Counted from the first letter of the stretch, positions 1 through 6,130 are shown. The stretch: DNA of 10,920 nucleotides from Desulfuromonadaceae bacterium UBA2294 (GCA_002345625.1 DDWE01000115.1:497-11416); one strand, 5' to 3'. Notes: generated by a model from the letters alone, not told the origin. Translations and numbers: made by a program.

Positions 1-580
1 AGGTCGGTTTCAGGCCGACAACGCCGCAGTGGCTGGCCGGCTGACGGATCGAACCGCCGGTGTCGGTGCCGAGCGTCGCCACCGCCAGACGGGCGGCGAC
101 AGCGGCGGCCGAACCGCCGGAGGAGCCACCGGCGACATGGCCGGTGTTCCAGGGGTTGCGGGCGGTGCCGAAGGCGGAGTTTTCGTTCGAGCTCCCCATG
201 GCGAACTCGTCCATGTTGAGCTTGCCGAGCAACACCGCGCCTTGCGCTTTCAGCTTGGCGACGGCGGTACCGTCGTAGGGGGCGACGAAGTTTTCGAGGA
301 TCTTTGAGCCGCAGGTGGTGCGGGTCCCTTCAGCGAGAAAGATATCTTTCAGCGCCAGCGGGATGCCGGTCAGTGGCGCCGCGTTACCGGCGGCGATCCG
401 CGCATCAGCGGCGTCGGCTTCAACCAGGGCGCTGTCGGTGCAGACAGTCAAAAACGCGTTGAGCTCACCATCGGTGGAGGCGATGCGCTGCAGGTAGGCT
501 TGCGTCACGTCGCGCGAGGAGAGTTCCCGCGCTGCCAGCTTGAGGCGCAGCTCACTTAAAGTCAGATCGGTCAGGGCCAT
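1..580 (-). CDS. gatA: Asp-tRNA(Asn)/Glu-tRNA(Gln) amidotransferase subunit A (5' part, runs off the left edge)
   Basis: GatA is the glutaminase/amidase subunit of GatCAB, the cytoplasmic enzyme that converts Glu-tRNA(Gln) and Asp-tRNA(Asn) to the amidated forms. The visible 193 residues begin MALTDLTLSELRLKLAAREL and cover the N-terminal part of the amidase-signature fold. The expected Ser-cisSer-Lys triad is present: Lys78 in LALKDI, Ser153 in the GGSSGGS loop and Ser177 in GTDTGGSIRQ, close to the positions known for other GatA proteins. The ATG at 580-578 is preceded on the minus strand by AAGGA about 11 bases upstream. The C-terminal part lies outside the window. It is read in the same direction as gatC, but 255 bp separate them and that gap holds a hairpin repeat. 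No frameshift is seen. Identification is very secure. Confidence 0.97.
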   Translation of the reverse strand, partial: MALTDLTLSELRLKLAARELSSRDVTQAYLQRIASTDGELNAFLTVCTDSALVEADAADARIAAGNAAPLTGIPLALKDIFLAEGTRTTCGSKILENFVAPYDGTAVAKLKAQGAVLLGKLNMDEFAMGSSNENSAFGTARNPWNTGHVAGGSSGGSAAAVAARLAVATLGTDTGGSIRQPASHCGVVGLKPT

Positions 581-716
581 AATCGATTCGTTCCTTGCTC
601 AACTCTAAAAATCCGGTTGTCAGGTTATGCCGTTCGTATTTGTTCAACCTTGAAACTCAAAGCGTTCATTACAACAAAAGAACCTTTGACAGCGGTCTCA
701 CGCTCGTTCGCTGCCG

Positions 717-795
717 CTCACTTAAGACGCAAAGTCGCCAAGAGAACTTAGGACTTTTAGTTGACCCCCTTTGCGTCTTTGCGGCTTTGCGTGAG
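717..795. repeat. Imperfect inverted repeat built of CGCAAAG-type octamers, in the gatC-gatA gap
   Basis: The right arm (769-795) is three head-to-tail octamers, CTTTGCGT, CTTTGCGG, CTTTGCGT, followed by GAG. The left arm (717-743) is the degenerate complement: CTCAC, a damaged unit (TTAAG), ACGCAAAG, then TCGCCAAG. The roughly 25-base loop between them has no evident function. As RNA this would form a long imperfect hairpin between gatC and gatA. The architecture matches the element at 5291-5377, so I call both members of one dispersed intergenic repeat family. No ORF or transposase is associated. Whether it acts as an attenuator, an mRNA stabiliser or is simply passive cannot be told from sequence. 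Confidence 0.75.
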
Positions 796-835
796 CCGAT
801 TTGTTCTGGTTTGCGCGTGTAAAAGCTTGTTTCGT

Positions 836-1123
836 TTATTCGATAATCTTCGGGACGCGGAAACAGCCGTTTTCAGCATCCGGAGCGTTTTGCAGCGCCT
901 TCTCCAGACCGATGGACGGGCGCACCACGTCGTCGCGGAAAGCGTTCTCCACCGGCACCGCGTGCGCGGTCGGCACGATGTTGTCGGTATCGAGGCTGTT
1001 GAGGGTGTCGACATAGTCCAGAACCTGGTTCATCTGCCCGGTCATGGCATCGAGTTCCGCGTCGGTCAGTGCCAGTCGCGCCAGCACTGCAACACGCTCC
1101 ACCTCGTGGCGAGTAATTTTCAT
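836..1123 (-). CDS. gatC: Asp-tRNA(Asn)/Glu-tRNA(Gln) amidotransferase subunit C
   Basis: GatC is the small, belt-like subunit that holds GatA and GatB together in the tRNA-dependent amidotransferase. The 95-residue product has the usual family length and begins MKITRHEVERVAVLARLALT, the typical N-terminal helix; the middle (QVLDYVDTLNSLDTDNIVPT) and the following VENAFRDDVVRPS segment are characteristic of the family. The ATG at 1123-1121 has a good AAGGAG ribosome site 8 bases upstream on the minus strand. It is the first gene of a minus-strand gatC-gatA unit; gatB is not in the window. The upstream region to the toxin gene is non-coding, so a promoter for this unit must lie in 1124-1450, but I see no strong minus-strand promoter. 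Confidence 0.96.
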   Translation of the reverse strand: MKITRHEVERVAVLARLALTDAELDAMTGQMNQVLDYVDTLNSLDTDNIVPTAHAVPVENAFRDDVVRPSIGLEKALQNAPDAENGCFRVPKIIE

Positions 1124-1345
1124 ATCAGGAACTCCTTACGGTGGTATTAAAGCAAAGAGGCAAACTAACACGAAAAGCGACGTTTATTCAAGGGTTGCGG
1201 CGGGTTTTCTCTCTGTTGGCGGGAAGTTTTTATGAGTGATTAGCGGTGACGGGGTTCTTGCCTGTTGGGGGGGCGATGTGATATGAGAGGGCATTACTTT
1301 TCTGCGGGTTGGGGGACCTGATGCGGATCATGATTTGACACAGAT

Positions 1346-1384
1346 AAAAGCCACCGGGCGCAGAAGCGCTCTGGTGGCTTTTTT
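1346..1384 (+). terminator. Strong rho-independent terminator between divergent genes
   Basis: AAAAGCCACC pairs with GGTGGCTTTT, and GCGC with GCGC inside it, closing on an AGAA loop. A run of six T follows on the plus strand, and four T follow on the minus strand, so it may act in both directions. It is well formed, yet no recognised gene ends at it: gatC starts to the left reading leftward, and the toxin gene starts to the right reading rightward. Confidence 0.8.
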
Positions 1385-1431
1385 GTGAGTTTTGTGTGGT
1401 TCGTGCTTTTCGGCGAGAACAATGGCTGTCT

Positions 1432-1460
1432 TTGATTTCATAATTTATTACAATTAACAT
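1432..1460 (+). promoter_or_regulatory. Sigma-70-type promoter of the toxin-antitoxin operon
   Basis: TTGATT (1432-1437) and TAACAT (1455-1460) are separated by exactly 17 bases; each matches four of six consensus positions. A transcript starting near 1467 would have a leader of about 26 bases before the toxin ATG at 1493. The surrounding bases are strongly AT-rich compared with the genes. The -10 hexamer lies within the left half of the palindrome at 1454-1470, an arrangement expected for autorepression. Confidence 0.6.
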
Positions 1461-1470
1461 GTCGTGTTAA
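1454..1470. promoter_or_regulatory. Palindromic operator candidate over the -10 and start site
   Basis: TTAACATGTCGTGTTAA has perfect 6-base arms (TTAACA/TGTTAA) around a 5-base centre. It overlaps the -10 hexamer and the predicted start of transcription of the toxin-antitoxin operon. HigA-type antitoxins normally bind palindromes in their own promoter and repress it, so the helix-turn-helix protein encoded at 1840-2922 is the likely ligand. This is inference from position and symmetry. Confidence 0.55.
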
Positions 1471-1492
1471 CTATTTATTGAATTGTTTGTCG

Positions 1493-1828
1493 ATGCTGAT
1501 ATACTTCCGCACAAAGAAGTTACAGAAAGTTTGCTCCGAACAGCGCGCAATGCAGATGCAACTGGGCCAGGCCATGGCGCGGAAGCTTCAGCAGCGGATG
1601 GCGGAATTAAAGGCAGCGGAAGCGTTGTCGGATATTTCACACCTGCCGCCGCCGCGTTGCCATGCGCTGAGCGGTGACCGTGTCGGGCAGTTTTCAGTCG
1701 ATCTGGATCATCCGTATCGGCTGTTGTTCATCCCCGCCGATGAGCCGATTCCGTATCGCGAGGACGGCGGGGTCGATCTTGAACGGGTGGCAGAGATTGA
1801 AATTATTGCCATCGTTGATACGCACTGA
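1493..1828 (+). CDS. HigB-like toxin of the plasmid-killer/RelE fold family
   Basis: Predicted 111-residue toxin, related to HigB-type ribosome-associated mRNA interferases. Features seen: the N-terminal MLIYFRTKKLQKVC strand-helix opening, a helix rich in Lys/Arg/Gln at 25-45, the RCHALSGDRVGQFSVDL core at about 55-71 with the conserved GDR, the HPYRLLF strand at 73-79, and a C-terminal EIEIIAIVDTH strand. This matches killer proteins that are partnered with HigA-like antitoxins. The ATG at 1493 gives the family's usual N-terminus; an in-frame TTG at 1478 would add five residues with no support. No clear ribosome site precedes the ATG, so translation may be weak, which would suit a toxin. 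The antitoxin starts 11 bases after the stop, so the two are cotranscribed. The cleavage activity is inferred from the family; catalytic residues were not assigned. Confidence 0.85.
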   Translation: MLIYFRTKKLQKVCSEQRAMQMQLGQAMARKLQQRMAELKAAEALSDISHLPPPRCHALSGDRVGQFSVDLDHPYRLLFIPADEPIPYREDGGVDLERVAEIEIIAIVDTH

Positions 1829-1839
1829 AGAGGTGCTCT

Positions 1840-2922
1840 ATGAGCCCAATGAAAGCCAAAAAACAATATACGTTTGAACCTGATTACGCGGTTGCACCGG
1901 GGGAGACTCTGCTGGAAGTGATGGCCTCCCTTGATATGAATCAGAAGGAGTGCTCCAAGCGTCTTGAACTGACCGAGCAGACTTTGATCCGTATTGTCAA
2001 AGGTGAGCAGCCGATCTCGTACGCAACCGCAAACCGGTTGGAGTTGGTCACCCGCGTCCCAGCGCGGTTCTGGAACAATCTCGAAGCCGAGTACCGGGAG
2101 CAACTGGCCAAGATTGAAGAACGTCGGCGGCTGGCCGACAGTATCGAGTGGCTCAAAACGATTCCGGTCAAGGAGCTGGTCGATCGCGGCTGTCTGGAAC
2201 CGCAGCCGGACAAGGTTTCGATGCTGCGCGAGGTGCTTAAATTCTACGGCGTCGGCAGTGTCGCCGCCTGGTCCGACATTTGGGAGATCCCTGCTGTTGC
2301 CGCACGCCGTTCTCTTTGTTTCGAAACCCGACCCGGTGACGCGTCCGCCTGGATACGGCAGGGAGAGCTGCAGGCCCATGAAATCGAATGCCAGCCTTAC
2401 GACAAGGCACGTTTCAAGGAGGTGCTGCAACAGATTCGCGGGCTTACGTGTGAAACGGCGGAGGACTTCGCGCCCGAGATCAGGCGGCTCTGCGCCGAAG
2501 CCGGTGTGGCTGTTGCCTTGGTGCGTGAGATGAAGAAGGTTCCCTGGAGCGGGGCGACCAAGTGGCTGCTGCCAAATAAGGCGATGATTCTGCTCTGCCT
2601 GCGCGGGAAGGGGGAAGACAAGTTCTGGTTTTCGTTCTTTCACGAGGCCGGTCACGTTCTGCACGACAGCAAGAAAGACCTCCTGATCAACGACGGCAGC
2701 CATGATGATCCGCGCGAAGTTCGGGCTAATCAATATGCTTCAGATATCCTGATCCCGGCCAGATTTAACGCGATCATTCCCACCCTGCGCTCCAGAGCGG
2801 AGGTGTTGCAGTTGGCCGGAGAACTGGGGATTTCGCCTGGTATTGTCGCGGGGCGCTACCAGTTTTTAACGGGGAAGTGGGATTTTTTTAAAGACCTGAT
2901 CCGTCCGCTGCATTGGGCTTAA
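1840..2922 (+). CDS. HigA-type antitoxin fused to an ImmA/IrrE zinc-peptidase domain
   Basis: This 360-residue protein joins two modules. Residues about 14-80 (DYAVAPGETLLEVMASLDMN onward, ending in FWNNLEAEY) are a HigA/VapI-like helix-turn-helix that should bind DNA and neutralise the toxin. Residues about 185-345 resemble ImmA/IrrE metallopeptidases: the zinc motif HEAGH is at 268-272, and Glu293 in the REVRANQYASDIL helix is the expected third ligand, so the site looks intact. Residues 85-180 are a helical linker of unknown role. Classic HigA antitoxins are only about 100 residues, so this is a much longer form. ATG 1840 follows an AGAGGTG ribosome site. The gene is directly downstream of the toxin, in the toxin-first order typical of higBA. 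Whether the peptidase part cleaves the toxin, the protein itself or another regulator is unknown. Confidence 0.88.
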   Translation: MSPMKAKKQYTFEPDYAVAPGETLLEVMASLDMNQKECSKRLELTEQTLIRIVKGEQPISYATANRLELVTRVPARFWNNLEAEYREQLAKIEERRRLADSIEWLKTIPVKELVDRGCLEPQPDKVSMLREVLKFYGVGSVAAWSDIWEIPAVAARRSLCFETRPGDASAWIRQGELQAHEIECQPYDKARFKEVLQQIRGLTCETAEDFAPEIRRLCAEAGVAVALVREMKKVPWSGATKWLLPNKAMILLCLRGKGEDKFWFSFFHEAGHVLHDSKKDLLINDGSHDDPREVRANQYASDILIPARFNAIIPTLRSRAEVLQLAGELGISPGIVAGRYQFLTGKWDFFKDLIRPLHWA

Positions 2923-2983
2923 GGACAAGGTTAAGATTTTCAGTTTTTTAATGGGCCGGACGATGGCCTTAAAGTAGCAAAAC

Positions 2984-2989
2984 TATAAT
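2984..2989 (+). promoter_or_regulatory. Perfect -10 hexamer upstream of the unknown membrane protein
   Basis: TATAAT lies 25 bases before the ATG at 3015 in an AT-rich stretch. No good -35 hexamer is found at 16-18 bases upstream and there is no TG extension, so it may need an activator or may be chance. No terminator separates it from the antitoxin gene, so read-through from the upstream operon is also possible. Confidence 0.35.
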
Positions 2990-3014
2990 TAACGTCTATT
3001 TGGAGGGGGTCTTC

Positions 3015-4127
3015 ATGCTTAACATTGCGTTCACTCTTGCTTTTACGCTTTCCTTGTTTTTTTCACCCGGCGGTCGAGTTCTCAGCTTGTTTCTTGATCG
3101 TGCGGTGGTGACGAGTCTCCCGCCCTACCAAGCCCACCTTATTCTGGCCTTAGCCAACTACTGGATCCCGACATTACTCATTTATCTTCTATTGCGCTTT
3201 CTGCCGGTCGCTCGTCGGTTGCGGCCGAATGCGGGCATTCACTGGCTGATTGGCACCGGTAATTTTCTACTGGTGCTATATGTTGCGGTACGTATTTTTG
3301 CCTCCGCCATTCCTGGTGGTGGCGCAAGTTTTGCCGTCATGTCGTTAGCCCGCTTTGTTGTTCTTCCGGCGTGGACGTTACAAATAATCGGCTTTGTCTG
3401 GTTGGTTCGACGCACGGTAGCAAGCGGAAAAAATCAAACGGAATCAAGCATTCGCCGCTTCGGTCGGATAGAGGCCGTGTTGGTTTTCATTGCTCTTTCG
3501 GTCCCGGTGGTGGCGGCAGCGTCAACCTTGTACCTGGGCGAAAACGCCCCCTTGCGCCTTATCGGCGAAGCTGAGATATTGTTCAAGGACCTGTGCCAGA
3601 GTGCGGGCGAAAACATTCTCACCATTCCGGTGAACGTCGAGAGCCTTTACCTTGACCAGGACGGGGGCGAATACTTCGATAAGGTGTCGGACGGATTCTA
3701 TTCCGGGCACGGTGGGGGTGTTTTGGCGTGGCCGCTGGTTTATGGCGGATGGGTATCCATCGTGGAGACCCAGGATTATTTTCAACGTCGTAATAACAGC
3801 GCCACCCCCTATAAACGTTATACGCGCGACAACCGAAACGGTACTCCGATTAAACAACTGAGTAGCCAATACGGTGTCTTCAGTCGTTCGCTGGTCGAAG
3901 ACGATGTTCGCAAACGGCTCAAGGTGCATGGTTCAGAGGTTACCATCAAGAATCTCGGCACCGGTGAGATTACGGCCACGCTGACCTATTTTGTCAGCGA
4001 ACGCCATCGCACCGTCTGCGGCCAGGCCAGTGATGGCAACTTTGCTGTGAGCGATTTTGTAAAGCGCGCATTAAACCTGACCAAAAAGGATTACGACTCA
4101 ACTCCAGAGGGACATCAGGGAACATAA
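3015..4127 (+). CDS. Unrecognised inner-membrane protein with C-terminal periplasmic domain
   Basis: I do not recognise the family. The 370-residue product has five hydrophobic segments, at about 3-16, 42-62, 75-98, 107-131 and 152-173. Positive residues after segments 2 (R62, R68, R70) and 4 (RR at 132-133) put those loops inside, so the N-terminus is probably cytoplasmic and the last 195 residues outside. That domain is polar, contains a glycine-rich stretch (YSGHGGGVLAWPLVYGGW, about 229-246) and two cysteines (194 and 335) that could form a disulfide. The ATG at 3015 is chosen because GGAGGGGG at 3002-3009 is an ideal ribosome site before it; the in-frame TTG at 3000 lies upstream of that site. 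It sits between the toxin-antitoxin pair and a flavoprotein gene with no sign of being part of either operon. Function unknown. Confidence 0.8.
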   Translation: MLNIAFTLAFTLSLFFSPGGRVLSLFLDRAVVTSLPPYQAHLILALANYWIPTLLIYLLLRFLPVARRLRPNAGIHWLIGTGNFLLVLYVAVRIFASAIPGGGASFAVMSLARFVVLPAWTLQIIGFVWLVRRTVASGKNQTESSIRRFGRIEAVLVFIALSVPVVAAASTLYLGENAPLRLIGEAEILFKDLCQSAGENILTIPVNVESLYLDQDGGEYFDKVSDGFYSGHGGGVLAWPLVYGGWVSIVETQDYFQRRNNSATPYKRYTRDNRNGTPIKQLSSQYGVFSRSLVEDDVRKRLKVHGSEVTIKNLGTGEITATLTYFVSERHRTVCGQASDGNFAVSDFVKRALNLTKKDYDSTPEGHQGT

Positions 4128-4226
4128 TTTCTATTCTTTCGTTTAAGTGATTGGAATGCAGAAGAGTCGTGAAATCGGGACACAATACCAACTTTAATTT
4201 TATGACAACTTGCTTGAGAGGAATCT

Positions 4227-4691
4227 ATGCGACCCATCCGCCGCACCGACCGCGAAATATCCCTCGCTGAAGCCAAAGCGATCCTCGTCGATGCCGAGTA
4301 CGGAGTGCTCTCCACCGTCGACAGCGAAGGCCAGCCCTACGGCGTGCCGCTGAGCTATGTCTACCGCAATGACGCCATTTACTTCCACTGTGCCCTCAGC
4401 GGCCAGAAACTAGACAACATTGATTTCAATGCCAAGGTCTCCTTCTGCGCCGTCGGCAAGACCAAAGTCCTCCCCGATAAATTCGCCACTGAGTACGAAA
4501 GTGTCATCGCCTTTGGCGTCGCCTCTGAGGTTGCCGGCAGTGAGCGACTGGATGCGCTGGTATGGTTGCTGGAGAAGTACTGCGCTGAGTTTGTTGAAGC
4601 GGGCAGGCAGTACATAAAGCAGAAAGACACCATCACCAAGGTGATCAAGATCACCGTCCAGCAGATCAGCGGCAAGGCGCGCCGCGCCTGA
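4227..4691 (+). CDS. Pyridoxamine 5'-phosphate oxidase-fold flavin-binding protein
   Basis: A 154-residue protein of the PNPOx-like split-barrel family (the NimA/flavin-nucleotide-binding type). It starts MRPIRRTDREISLAEAKAIL, continues with the strand pair YGVLSTVDSEGQPYGVPLSYV (about 29-49) and the IYFHCALSGQKLDNI segment (about 55-69), where family members contact the flavin phosphate, and ends with the VIKITVQQISGKAR strand. Such proteins bind FMN or a related cofactor; the related Nim proteins reduce nitroimidazoles, but a substrate cannot be assigned here. The length is normal and the ATG has a GAGAGG site 6 bases upstream. It is followed after 38 bp by the zinc-ribbon gene on the same strand, so cotranscription is likely. 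No promoter is evident in the 99-bp AT-rich gap before it. Confidence 0.88.
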   Translation: MRPIRRTDREISLAEAKAILVDAEYGVLSTVDSEGQPYGVPLSYVYRNDAIYFHCALSGQKLDNIDFNAKVSFCAVGKTKVLPDKFATEYESVIAFGVASEVAGSERLDALVWLLEKYCAEFVEAGRQYIKQKDTITKVIKITVQQISGKARRA

Positions 4692-4729
4692 CACACTTTG
4701 TATGGCAGCAAGAAAGGATCTTTACGCCG

Positions 4730-5269
4730 ATGAACTGTCCAAAATGTAAAATCGCCACCTTGCAGAGTGTCGTCGCCTACTCCAGCGAAGCGCCACGCAA
4801 ATGCGACTCCTGCGGTGGTTTCTGGGTGCCGATCGAACAGATCCCGAAGATTATCCAGCAACAGGAAGAACTGGAGACGTTGCTGACCCCGGTCGAGGCG
4901 CCGGATGGCCATGATGCCAGAGCGGCGCTCTGCCCGAACGGGCACGGAGTGTTGTCGAGGGCCCGGGTTGAGGTGGAGGAGGGGTTTTTTCTCGACCGCT
5001 GTGTGCACTGCGGTGGTATCTGGTTCGATCAGGGGGAGTGGCAGAAGATCGCCAGCGCCCATCTGCTGAGTGATATTGCCAACTTCTGGACCCTCCCCTG
5101 GCAGAAGAAGCAGCGCGAAGCCGTGCAGGAGAAGGCCTACCTGCAGTGGGCGAAAGAGACGTTTGGCGCGGAGCTGCTGACTCAGCTCAGCACGGTGGCT
5201 ACCGCGCTGCAGGGGCATCCGCAGCGGATCGCGGCGCTGACCTTGGTCAGGAATTTAAGCGAAAAGTAG
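4730..5269 (+). CDS. Protein with two TFIIB-type zinc ribbons
   Basis: A 179-residue cytoplasmic protein with two zinc-binding ribbons of the zf-TFIIB type. The first uses Cys3, Cys6, Cys25 and Cys28 (MNCPKC and CDSCGGFW). The second uses Cys68, probably His72 (CPNGH), Cys91 and Cys94 (CVHCGGIWFD). The repeated CxxCGG-(F/I)-W signature shows a duplication of one module. The rest (about 100-179) is helical, with no membrane segment and no recognised domain. Proteins of this kind are widespread in bacteria but their role is not established; nucleic-acid or protein binding is only a guess. The ATG at 4730 begins directly at the first ribbon, with an AAAGGA site about 11 bases upstream. It is probably cotranscribed with the flavoprotein gene 38 bp upstream. 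Confidence 0.85.
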   Translation: MNCPKCKIATLQSVVAYSSEAPRKCDSCGGFWVPIEQIPKIIQQQEELETLLTPVEAPDGHDARAALCPNGHGVLSRARVEVEEGFFLDRCVHCGGIWFDQGEWQKIASAHLLSDIANFWTLPWQKKQREAVQEKAYLQWAKETFGAELLTQLSTVATALQGHPQRIAALTLVRNLSEK

Positions 5270-5290
5270 GGGGTGAAGCAAAAGTCTGGG

Positions 5291-5377
5291 TCACGCAACG
5301 CCGCAACGACGCTACGAAGAACAGGTTAAACCAGAAGAATTCAAGGCTTCTCGTTGCGTCGTTGCGGCGTTGCGTGA
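5291..5377. repeat. Near-perfect inverted repeat of CGCAACG-type octamers
   Basis: The left arm (5291-5321) reads TC, then octamers ACGCAACG, CCGCAACG, ACGCTACG, then AAGAA. The right arm (5348-5377) is its complement: TTCT, CGTTGCGT, CGTTGCGG, CGTTGCGT, GA. Over about 30 positions the arms differ by one substitution and one extra base, around a 26-base loop. The design and unit order (A-, C-, A-initial octamers) match the element at 717-795, but every unit carries AACG where the other has AAAG. It follows the zinc-ribbon gene by 21 bp and could fold in that transcript and act as a 3' end structure, although no T-run follows it. Confidence 0.85.
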
Positions 5378-5548
5378 AACGGGTTGATGCTTTTGACTGA
5401 CACACATCGACAGTTCCTGATGCCCTTGGTAATAATTTTAAGTTTTTGTAATGTTATAGGTGACTTGCAGTTATCTCCCTTGCTAGAATGCACGGGCTTA
5501 GTCAAACGTTCCATCCTGTGATGATGTAGCAAACCAAGGAGGCCTGAC

Positions 5549-6130
5549 GTGACAAATTTCCTGGCAGATTTCAACGGGCTGGAGACGTTCTTCCTCGCCT
5601 GTGCCGTGATCGGCGGCTTCTTTGTGCTGGTCAAACTGGTGCTGCAGTTTATCGGCGGCGACGGGGTTGATGATGGCGGTATCGATGCCGGCATGGAAGG
5701 GAGTGCCGATCATGGTGACTCCGACCTCGGCTTTCGCGTCCTGTCTCTGCACGGACTCTCCTCGTTTTTCATGATGTTCGGTCTGGTTGGTCTCGCCCTA
5801 TACCGGCAGAGCCAGGCCGGGGTGGTGGTTTCGACCATCGGCGCAGTGGTGGCCGGTTCGGCTTCGGTCTGGCTGATCGGCAAGCTGTTCAAGGGTGCGG
5901 CGCAGCTGCAATCGAGCGGTACCATGAAAACCGCCAACGCGGTCGGCTGCACCGGCACCGTCTATCTCAATATCCCCGCCGGCGGCAGCGGCCGGGTCAG
6001 TCTCAACTTTCACAATCGCCTGCGCGAATTCGATGCCATGGAAAAAGACGGATTGGCGGTGACCACCGGCACCCCGGTGCGTGTCGTGCGGGTCAATGCC
6101 AATGTCCTGATCGTTGAAGTCATCCAATAA
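5549..6130 (+). CDS. NfeD-like membrane protein with C-terminal OB fold, flotillin partner
   Basis: A 193-residue membrane protein of the NfeD/YqiJ type, which accompanies flotillins in many bacteria. Three hydrophobic helices (about 12-33, 69-86 and 91-111) are followed by a soluble OB-fold-like domain at 132-193 (VGCTGTVYLN through GTPVRVVRVNANVLIVEVIQ). Between helices 1 and 2 is a glycine- and aspartate-rich acidic loop at 35-60. The start is GTG at 5549, supported by a perfect AAGGAGG site at 5536-5542 with six bases between; the first codon inside the ORF that is ATG would remove helix 1. The flotillin gene follows after 17 bp, so the two form an operon. By analogy with E. coli yqiJ-yqiK and B. 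subtilis yuaF-yuaG it should associate with the flotillin at the membrane; this role is inferred from family and context. Confidence 0.85.
   Translation: MTNFLADFNGLETFFLACAVIGGFFVLVKLVLQFIGGDGVDDGGIDAGMEGSADHGDSDLGFRVLSLHGLSSFFMMFGLVGLALYRQSQAGVVVSTIGAVVAGSASVWLIGKLFKGAAQLQSSGTMKTANAVGCTGTVYLNIPAGGSGRVSLNFHNRLREFDAMEKDGLAVTTGTPVRVVRVNANVLIVEVIQ

Larger units (their letters stand above)
1124..1492. other. Non-coding divergent region between gatC and the toxin-antitoxin module
   Basis: These 369 bases lie between divergently read genes. They contain the gatC ribosome site (about 1132-1137), an intrinsic terminator (1346-1384), and a plus-strand promoter with a palindrome (1432-1470). Short ORFs here have no ribosome site or recognisable protein sequence, so I regard the segment as non-coding. 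About 1140-1345, between gatC and the terminator, shows nothing I can name; it could hold the gatC promoter or a short untranslated transcript ending at the terminator. Confidence 0.6.

Noticed and set aside
717..795. CRISPR-like array, suggested by short regularly spaced units
   Set aside because: The units are contiguous octamers without spacers and form an inverted repeat; there are no cas genes.
1230..1460. 76-codon minus-strand open frame in the gatC-toxin gap
   Set aside because: It reads through the terminator hairpin, has no ribosome site and a composition unlike the neighbouring proteins.
1708..2733. 341-codon minus-strand open frame opposite the antitoxin gene
   Set aside because: It lies opposite a gene with clear domains, has a low-complexity composition and no recognisable motif or ribosome site; it is a by-product of codon bias.
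2941..2975. Possible terminator after the antitoxin gene (T-run plus GGCC...GGCC)
   Set aside because: The T-run precedes rather than follows the weak 4-bp stem, so it is not a rho-independent terminator.
4379..5218. 279-codon minus-strand open frame spanning two plus-strand genes
   Set aside because: It overlaps two genes with well-supported families and shows no domain of its own.
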